Part shown: positions 56,870 to 64,000 of the stretch, piece after piece
How positions within the stretch are numbered: position 1 is the stretch's first letter
Layout of the letters: each line of letters opens with the position of its first letter
From: Lepeophtheirus salmonis
Lineage: Eukaryota > Arthropoda > Copepoda > Siphonostomatoida > Caligidae
NCBI RefSeq assembly: GCF_016086655.4
Contig: NC_052136.2
Location: 13,516,001-13,580,000, forward strand
Reading direction: 5' to 3'
DNA length: 64,000 bases
Notes under the pieces: generated by a model
The model's database searches: none
Seen by the model: only the letters and a program-made list of their open reading frames with translations
Told to the model about the DNA's origin: nothing
Position numbers and translations under genes: made by a program

Positions 56870-57710
56870 ATAAATGAATATATTAAGGAATTTTTCAAGG
56901 GTAATAAAGCCTCAGGTCCCGATAGAGTGGGTGGTGCATTTTTCAAATCTTTTGGAGAAGAAACAACCCTCTTCTTATTGAAAGTGGCCAGATCTATGGA
57001 AAAATTTGGGGAATTGCGGAAGTCAGTCTCTAAAGGTCGAGTTGTATTAATACCAAACAAAGGGGATGGTTTGGATATCAATGATTGGAGACCCATAACA
57101 GTGTTACACGAATCATATAGGATCCTTTAGGGAGTTATTACGAGGCAAATAGAGCCGATTCTCAACAAAAGGATCAGAGCCCAACAGAAATGTTTTTTGA
57201 AAAACAGGAAGATTTCAGATATATCACGCAAGATTCAATGTACGATAGAATCATTGGGTTTGAATAATATGTTTGGTGCTATTATTGCAAATGCTTTCCG
57301 AAAGGCGTTTGATTCTATTTATCAAGGACAAATCCTTCATTCTGTCAAACAATTACTACCCACTCGTTTTCTTTTTTAACCCAGTGAGGGCACTGTTATT
57401 AAATGGGACCTCTCCAATAACCTTGCATGGTCTTGAAAGGGTTCCAATTCTTCTTAAAAGGAGGTGCAGACAGGGAGGCCCGGTGGCTCCCCTTCTCTTT
57501 ATCTCTTTATTGAGGAATTTGCTCAGGAAATTAGGCGCAAGTACTCTGGATTTAGAGTTAATTTTGGAATAAAAAAACCATCTTTTAAAATATATGCTGA
57601 TGATATAACTATTTATGTGCAAGGGAATTCGGAATTGCAGTCGAAGAAGAGGATTGAAATTTTACTTTCGTTCTCTAAAAGTAAAATAAATTCTCACTTT
57701 TGGAATTAAA
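56870..57710 (+). pseudogene. LINE reverse transcriptase, frameshifted
   Basis: Order of blocks: 'FFKGNKASGPDRVGGAFFKS', 'VVLIPNKGDGLDINDWRPIT' (56910-57100), 'AFRKAFDSI' with the first catalytic Asp (57295-57320), 'CRQGGPVAPLLFI' (57465-57510), and YADD at 57592-57603 with the catalytic Asp pair. A stop at 57128-57130 and frame changes at about 57370 and 57500 prevent translation. The blocks match L1/Tx1-style enzymes, which copy the LINE RNA at the nicked target. Confidence 0.85.
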
Positions 57711-58349
57711 TAAAAAGAAAACAGCAATCCTCCCATCGGGGGAGTGGACTCCTAGGAAGATTCTGAAATTCAGGGGTGCTCAGTTAAGGATAAAATTAAG
57801 GTTCTTGGAATTGATTGGGAAAGCCATGTAGATTCTGTTTCATATAAAAACTATTTAGAAAGGTTTATAATCCTTAGGATAGCTGAATGGAGGAGATTGA
57901 ATTGGGAGGAGCCTCCCTAATTTAGTGGAAAGCTTCTATGACGTATGACTCGGCTTCTACTGTGGACATTATTCGTCAATTTTCAAAAAAGAAGGCGTTC
58001 TTTAGACCTTTTGATAGTCCAATTAGTCTCCAAATTGAGGCTCTTTCCGAAGAAATTTTAACTATTCATGATCTGGTTAAAATATAAAAGAGTCAAGGGT
58101 TAAGTCTGGAAAATGTTATTACCCTCTGCTAAAAGCAGCTAATTTTCAAAAGTCCCCTATACCTTGGCATTTAAATATGTTACTTCAGACTCCCTTAGAA
58201 CATAATGCAAAGCAAATTTGTCAAACTAATATTGATATTCTTGACCTCCCGCAAAAATAGGAAAAGGTAATAATGGAGTCCCTCACTTTTGTCAAGGAAG
58301 ATAGGAAATTTACGTCCCAGTGCCAAATTTTGATGGGCTGTATTTAATT

Positions 58350-58450
58350 CAAATCTCCCTGTAAGGACTGTGGAAATAATTTTAACTCAGTCCTCCATGC
58401 ATTTGCAAGATGCCCGGCATTATCTGATCATCGATATTTCTTCGATATGG
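58350..58450 (+). other. LINE C-terminal CCHC zinc-binding block
   Basis: Codons for C-x2-C-x8-H-x4-C: Cys at 58360 and 58369, His at 58396, Cys at 58411, within 'CKDCGNNFNSVLHAFARC'. The same spacing is seen in the fragment at 24766-25032. Confidence 0.7.
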
Positions 58451-58669
58451 ATATTGAACTTTTTAATTTGAGTGACTACCTTTCCCAGTACTTGTTTGCC
58501 TACATTCTTTTCGGAATGCCCAAAGGGCAGGAAAAGGTGACACCAGAAACTAGGACTGTCTGCTATTCATGATTATTTTTATGGCAATCCCTCTTGATGT
58601 ATTTTATTATAATTTTAATCTTTATATTATTTTATTAATTTTAATAAAATCCCTATTAAAAAAAAAAAA

Positions 58670-58680
58670 TTGTAATTATC
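58670..58680. repeat. target-site duplication of the LINE, right
   Basis: Exact copy of 55637-55647. Confidence 0.75.
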
Positions 58681-58689
58681 TCCGCCAAC

Positions 58690-59250
58690 AAAGTTAAACA
58701 GAGGCCATTTTTCCCCTCTCTTTTTTAACAGTCCCAAGAATTACAACAGGTGCCGGATCAAATTATATTTTACTTGCTACAAACATTATAAATGATCAGA
58801 GTAAGAAAGTATTAAATTGTGAGAGGTCAAGTTTAAGGCAGTTACAACCATTATATATAATTAATAATAGGATCGGAACATATTTAGGGACAAGGCACAA
58901 ATTTGATTAATTTTGTAGGTTATATAAAAATGTTTCATATATGAAAAATTTAAGGTCAATATTTAAGATCAATGTAAGACAAAAGTTAAAAAACGCAGAA
59001 TCAGCCATCGCTTTAGAACAAATTGACATGAAGTTATCTATTAAAGAAAAAATTAGGGCTGACTCTGTGTGGTGACATCATAACAAAGGATTATTGACAT
59101 CAAATTGAAAATTTCTATAAGAAACAAATCGCAATGTACTATAATCATGAGTAAGTTTTGAATAAAAGAATGAATAAAATAGAATTTAATCTGTTTAATA
59201 GGGCATATTTCGTACTTTAGCATAGAGAAGAAATTTAAATCCATGTAGGA
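58690..59250 (+). other. decayed coding-like stretch, unassigned
   Basis: Plus-strand frames read 'TTGAGSNYILLATNIINDQS', 'SSLRQLQPLYIINNRIG' and later 'KLKNAESAIALEQIDMKLSI'. They have good amino-acid texture and few stops for this AT-rich DNA. I do not recognise the family; the first part faintly recalls LTR-element polyprotein. Not called as a gene. Confidence 0.35.
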
Positions 59251-59254
59251 AATA

Positions 59255-60370
59255 TCACCATAGTCGGTAAATTGTGCTCTATTCAGTGCTCATTCTAGTT
59301 CTATTTAGATTCATCTATAAATTCTCGAGAGAAATAGAAAATATTCATAGGTTTGCTCAAAAATTATAAGTTTATATTTATTTTTTTGTATGCTGTTGAT
59401 TAATATTTTTATCCTTTTAATCTATTTATTGAAAGGTGATTCGAATCATTGACTTGTGAATAACCATACAATGAAATAGAAGAATGTCCAACAATTGAAA
59501 AAGTGACGCAGTTAGTTAATTAATATACCTATAACTTTCTTTATAGAAAATGTTACAATTAGGACTAATTATTACTGTGGGATGTCAATAAAAAAAAATT
59601 CTAATAAATTCAGATTAGTTTGAAATTGCTTCAGCCACTATTGTTTTTTTGTTTGTTATATTATCATTTCAACTGTTATAAGCACCTCTAAGTACACTGG
59701 TTCTGTATTTTACTCAAGCAATAATGGCATAAAATATCTTTAAATCATTCAAAAATGCAAATATTAAAAGACTTTTTTAAAACCTGGTATAATTATATCA
59801 GTTTTATAGTATGAATAAGGTTGATAATTTTGTTAAGGATACGAAAGCGTGCGAGAAGAAGGGAAGAAATACTTATGGCATCATTGATTAAATAATACCC
59901 ATCTTCCCCTACAAGAACGTTATCAATTCCCGCCTTTATTATTTAATATTGATGTAATATTAGATGCTGATAGTCGATAGAGAACTGAATAAAATGTCTA
60001 AAATAACGTCGCTTTCTGTCCGGATTTCTGGGAAATGGAGGCCCATGAATTTGGAAAATAGTTACCGGACGAGAAATAGATGGCTTGTCGGATTTGTCGA
60101 TATAAATGTGCCTTTAGTCCCTTGTCTAGAATTAAATTTATCTCATATCAGGAGTATACATATTCATCTATAAAATCAAGTTAGTGATGAATACATCAAG
60201 GCAGACTTTAACTCTTGTCTCGATACTTATTGTATGTAATATACCCTTATTCATTGATAATCATCCAACGTTGAAAAAATGTATGGAGAAATACAAGGGT
60301 AAGCCCGTATATTTCCATGTAGGAACCATCATTAAATTAATGGAGGATGCTGGTAATGATGTCATTTAAA
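59255..60370. other. mostly AT-rich; weak signals only
   Basis: A 61-codon frame with ATG at 60187 has a hydrophobic start ('LTLVSILIVCNIPLFI') and a donor-like GTAAGC at 60300. It directly precedes hAT remains, so I treat it as chance or transposon-derived. Confidence 0.3.
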
Positions 60371-60372
60371 GA

Positions 60373-60516
60373 AATACCCCCATTGTAAACTGTGGAGCTA
60401 AGATAATTTTCAGCATGTTTAGAGTCATCCACACTAAATTACGATCAAAGTTATCATTAGAAAGTATAAAACATTTACTAATTTCGAAATGGAACTCTGA
60501 ATTTTGTACCATCTAA
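60373..60516 (+). mobile_element. hAT transposase dimerisation-domain relic
   Basis: One open frame encodes 'IVNCGAKIIFSMFRVIHTKL' and 'RSKLSLESIKHLLISKWN', matching the hAT C-terminal pattern '..ER.FS.M..I.TKLR..LS.ESLD.L..I..N'. The central 'CERGF' has decayed to 'CGAKI'. It is a different subgroup from the relics at 11.0 and 47.5 kb. Confidence 0.65.
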
Positions 60517-60519
60517 AGT

Positions 60520-62890
60520 AAGTATTCATTTAAAAAAAATCTAATAATAAAATATGATTCTTTTGTAGCCAAAAATATCAAGAATTATGATACACCACTC
60601 ATAAAATGGGGAAAACAACTGCTTAAATCGTCACAATGTTAGTATATTTGTTGTCTAATTTTATGATTTTGACATTTGCTTTATTATTAATGATTATTTA
60701 GATCTCATCAGTAGAGACATACCTATCCAGTGCACAATTATTATTAGCAACATCCAAATGAAAAAAAAGGGTGATACTCTTTTTGATTAAACTTCACGTC
60801 TAGTTTATGTTTTGCAACCTAAAGTTATGGCATATTTAATTGAATTCCGATGTCAGAACAAGAAAATATTATTTGGATAAATCTATTATTTCAATATTCT
60901 GTATACATAATTTATTGTTATATTTATTAGTTATATGATTCTAATTGTTTAATTTTGTATATTTAACATGAATGTGTGATGGTTTATTTTTTAGTATGTA
61001 GATCATATTTAATTTAAGCCTTCTTTTTTAAACTTGGAACTTGAAATATATTTCGTAATACTCTACTTTGTCATATTATTAGTTATCATTCAGAGAATAT
61101 GGCTCATAATCAATTACAATTTTATGGAATGTGACGTTTTCAAATCTACGGTAACGGATAAAAAACGTCAAAGTCAATTATACGTAGTATATCTTGATTA
61201 AACATTTTGCTAATAAATACCCTCAAAAATCAGAATAAAGCAGGCAGCTGATAATCACATCAGTATTTTAAACATTGATACCATAAGTATTCCCCCCCCC
61301 CTCCTTCTTGCACGCGTTTTTCTCTACAGGATGATCAACTTTAAGTATGAAGTAATTAAGTGAGGGATTTCTGTAAATTTCCCGTAGGTGTCAAAACAAT
61401 AAAAATCCTGAGAACCCCTTATTATTGTACATAAATACTGATTATTTTCTATGAAATATATGAGATTGTAATAATTAAAAAACAACTCAATTCCTAGTTT
61501 GTCCAAAATATCTATTAATATTTTTTATATGGGGGGAGGGGAGGGGAGACAGGCTAGCCAAGCTATTTCTTACAAAAAAGCTCTCATATCTCACAAAAAT
61601 ATAAAGTACCGCATTATTAAAATTCGTATTTAATTTACACTTAGAAAGAACATCTTTTATACTACGCTAATAAACCTCAAACATTTGGCTTGCTAATTTG
61701 TCTGTAAAGAAATTTATTTCCATCTTTTACAAAAATTTATAATATTTATTTTTCAATATTAAATAAGAATATATTTAAATAATCGTAAAATAGTTGTACT
61801 CTCGTTAGCAGTCCTATTTCTAGAAAAAATAGGGAAATATATGATGTACGATTTGATAAGCTCTGCAATATATTCATCAGTGATGTCATCACACATCATA
61901 CCTTTCAATATAATTATGATTGGGATATTTTTTAGAAAACTACCAAAACTAAAATGAAAAATAAATGTAGATTCAAAGGAATAAAAAGCATTTTTACTAA
62001 TTTTCTGTTGTAAAATATCCATTTCACCAGCCTAGAGTAAATGAAAAATTACCATTCTGTATTTTTTTAGTATATCGGTTTAGGATTTATTTTTTTAACA
62101 CATTAAGATCCAATATTTTTCATTTTTTCTAAATTTGAACAGTTCGTTTTTTTAATCGATAAGTTTTTTAATAACAAAAATCTATAATTATCAAAATTTG
62201 CAAATATATTCTCTGACTATTATTTAACAATTAAATATTAGCATGCAAAAAGGTATGCCGAAAAAAATTACAAAATGGAACCTTTTAGATGTACTCCAAG
62301 CAAGAAGAAATTCGATAAAGCTTATTTCATATCAAAATGATATTTTTTGAATAAAAATTGATTTACGAGTCTCAAATTTTGTACATATATCCCCTTATTA
62401 TTTTTCTAATCTTTTCTAAACGGTATGTCTAAAAAAAAAAAGTAAAAACTGTTCTTACACTTCGATCAAAATGTGTGGAGCGCCTATTTTGAAGTTGCTT
62501 TTATGAATAGCAGCTACATAAATTAAAGTTGAAAGTATTCCATATCTAAAAAATATAAAAATAATGTATTATCCTGATCATCATGAGCGTTATTAGAAAA
62601 AACACAAGATTAAATATATATATATTCATAGCTATATTACATGTTTTAACTGGTATAAATAGTCATGTACAAATATCTACTCTTCGGTCTTAATGGGTAG
62701 TACAAAAAAAACCAATTTTTTTACACAATCAAAGTCATATGCTATAAGTGTCTAAAAAGGGATCAAGGATGTGAATGAGATTAACGTTTCAATTCAATGC
62801 ATGATTCCCTGACAGTCTGCTTAAAATTTCAAAATATATAGAAACTAAAGTATAAATAAATATTTATTGAATTCTATTGAATAATCACAG
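60520..62890. other. AT-rich stretch, nothing recognised
   Basis: Only low-complexity tracts (C10 at about 61292-61301, G-rich 61531-61550). Confidence 0.4.
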
Positions 62891-62897
62891 AGTAATG

Positions 62898-62917
62898 TTT
62901 TTTTTTTTTTTTTTTTT
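62898..62917. repeat. T20 homopolymer
   Basis: Uninterrupted run of about 20 T. Confidence 0.85.
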
Positions 62918-62919
62918 AA

Positions 62920-64000
62920 AAATAAATACTGCCATTGAAGTTAACCCTTTACTTCCCACACGTCATATATGTACGTTAAAATACATTTTAAATTATTCTT
63001 TGTTCCGAAGTAAACATGATGACCACCTCAACAACAATTATTACATCATTTTTTTCCTTTTTTATTTTATTTTTCTGCAATAAATGCAATATAGTTTGTA
63101 GATATTTACAGTATAGGTCTTTTTTTCATTAAAAGCTATTGCCATACACTTTACTTATGATTTTACTTTTTAAAATTAGGTATTGATATGTGCCTCATAC
63201 ATGAACTATTTTTGCTACAGTTTTATTTATAATTATGATTAGTTAACAATGTCTAAATTTTGTACGTACATATATGTGCGTTTGGGAATGATCACCATAA
63301 ATATCTTATTTTTCCTACTTTTGCAAACGTTTTAAATATTGATGCTAATCTATAGAACCCTTGAAATCATTGAATTATATCGATATTGAAATTAATTATA
63401 CCTAATAATTATAGAAAAATAAGTTGAATCTTCAAGAAATTCTTTAACTTTTGGAGGATGACCCTCCAGAGGTATCTATATGTATCTATCTAAGTCCATC
63501 CGTATATCCTTATGAGCAAACTGATGAAGATAGTAATAACAAAGAAGTAATAGAAAAAGATCGAAATTGTCTTGGAAAATGTTTGCTGATCTCCAATGTG
63601 TAGCGTTGTATTCATTATAGTCATGGTTTTGACTAAAATGAAAACCCAAATCCCCAACTCATATCTTCTATGATATTGTATATTGCAATATTGTACAAAA
63701 AGGATTCTTTTATTGCAGAGTGATTTTCTTGTTTGCGTGAAAGTTATGCTTTGTCTAATGCTGCAAATTGTGATTCCTTTTAGTGAACTGATTTAGTTCA
63801 CTAAAAAGACTTGTTCACTGCATGAATCACTTCTCAGATACACCCCCTCCAATAAAAATCCTTTGCTGCCATTTTTCAGAATGATTCAAACTGATTTAAA
63901 AAGCCTGTATAGAATCAATATAGCAAGAATTTTAAAGATTCGATTGTTAAGTATTAGATATAAATTTATTTAATATACATTTAAAAACGTAATGGTGTAT
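62920..64000. other. AT-rich stretch
   Basis: 'TTAACCCTTTACTTCCC' at about 62940 resembles a piggyBac end but has no partner. A 12-bp-stem hairpin lies at 63778-63806. No gene seen. Confidence 0.4.

Larger units (their letters stand above)
55648..58669 (+). mobile_element. L1/Tx1-like LINE with poly(A) tail and target duplication
   Basis: A 3.02-kb element is bounded by an 11-bp direct repeat and ends in A12 (58658-58669). From 5' to 3' it has a ~320-bp leader, an ORF1-like region (55969-56807), reverse transcriptase (about 56870-57710), a long post-RT region, and a CCHC block (58360-58413). No apurinic-endonuclease domain lies between ORF1 and RT, although such LINEs normally encode one. 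The copy therefore looks internally deleted around 56760-56870. Several stops and frameshifts are also present. Confidence 0.8.

Noticed and set aside
60187..60369. Short ORF with a hydrophobic, signal-like N-terminus and nearby donor site
   Set aside because: It lies directly upstream of hAT remains, has no downstream exon, and hydrophobic ORFs are common by chance in AT-rich DNA.
62940..62965. TTAACCCTTT, possible piggyBac end
   Set aside because: No partner end with TTAA found in the following sequence and no transposase similarity.
1..64000. CRISPR arrays, bacterial operons, rRNA genes
   Set aside because: No regularly spaced short repeats, no operon-like gene packing, and no conserved rRNA segments were seen; the DNA is eukaryotic in character.

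Overview
The window reads as AT-rich (roughly 70 percent A+T by eye) animal nuclear DNA, not prokaryotic. It has spliceosomal exon borders, poly(A)-tailed non-LTR retroelements and many decayed Tc1/mariner, hAT and piggyBac copies, while host coding sequence is sparse. The mariner transposase styles, the dense transposon load and the AT bias look most like a parasitic copepod (Caligidae, salmon-louse-like); that assignment is inference from memory of such elements. Many apparent start codons in long ORFs here are not ATG, so host starts were chosen from ATG plus splice signals.

Host genes. The clearest is at 44180-45118 (+): a 312-residue secreted or surface protein with two CCP-Cys modules resembling the extracellular domain of Methuselah-type GPCRs. 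It has no seven-helix part and ends in a GPI-signal-like tail. Its exon opens right after a splice acceptor. A decayed paralogue of the same gene lies at about 8.9-9.7 kb on the minus strand, with homology continuing into the upstream intron, so it looks like a DNA-level duplicate. A second host gene is on the minus strand at 13591-14802 (two well-joined exons, perhaps a third at 16710-16764); it encodes a Cys-rich protein with two PAN/apple-like half-modules. One more candidate exon is at 40545-40734 (+).

Mobile DNA, left to right: mariner remnants at 1.8-2.2, 4.45, 7.3 and 10.46-11.0 kb; a LINE reverse-transcriptase relic at 4.8-6.0 kb; a foldback hairpin at 7.70-7.90 kb; a hAT (ZBED5-like) element with both inverted ends and an 8-bp target duplication at 11025-13316, apparently nested in a mariner; mariners at 15.6-16.4, 22.0-22.6 and 24.2-24.7 kb; a LINE C-terminal fragment at 24.8-25.0 kb; a DD37D (maT-like) mariner with both ends at 26331-27561 and another mariner piece at 27.75 kb; LINE ORF1-like remains near 29.5-30.3 kb; a TTAA-flanked piggyBac relic at 36369-37476; mariner pieces at 39.6, 42.85, 48.4 and 53.0 kb; hAT dimerisation-domain remnants at 47.5 and 60.4 kb; and a LINE with 11-bp target duplication and poly(A) tail at 55648-58669 that seems to lack its endonuclease region.

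Other repeats include a ~440-bp degenerate tandem array (19.2-20.8 kb, detached unit at 22.95 kb), a ~550-bp direct duplication (30.4 and 35.5 kb), and a dispersed repeat that provides a pre-insertion (empty) site for the maT element. The rest is AT-rich sequence in which I see nothing coding. I see no operon-like system. The most notable points are the duplicated Methuselah-ectodomain-like gene and the transposon stratigraphy.
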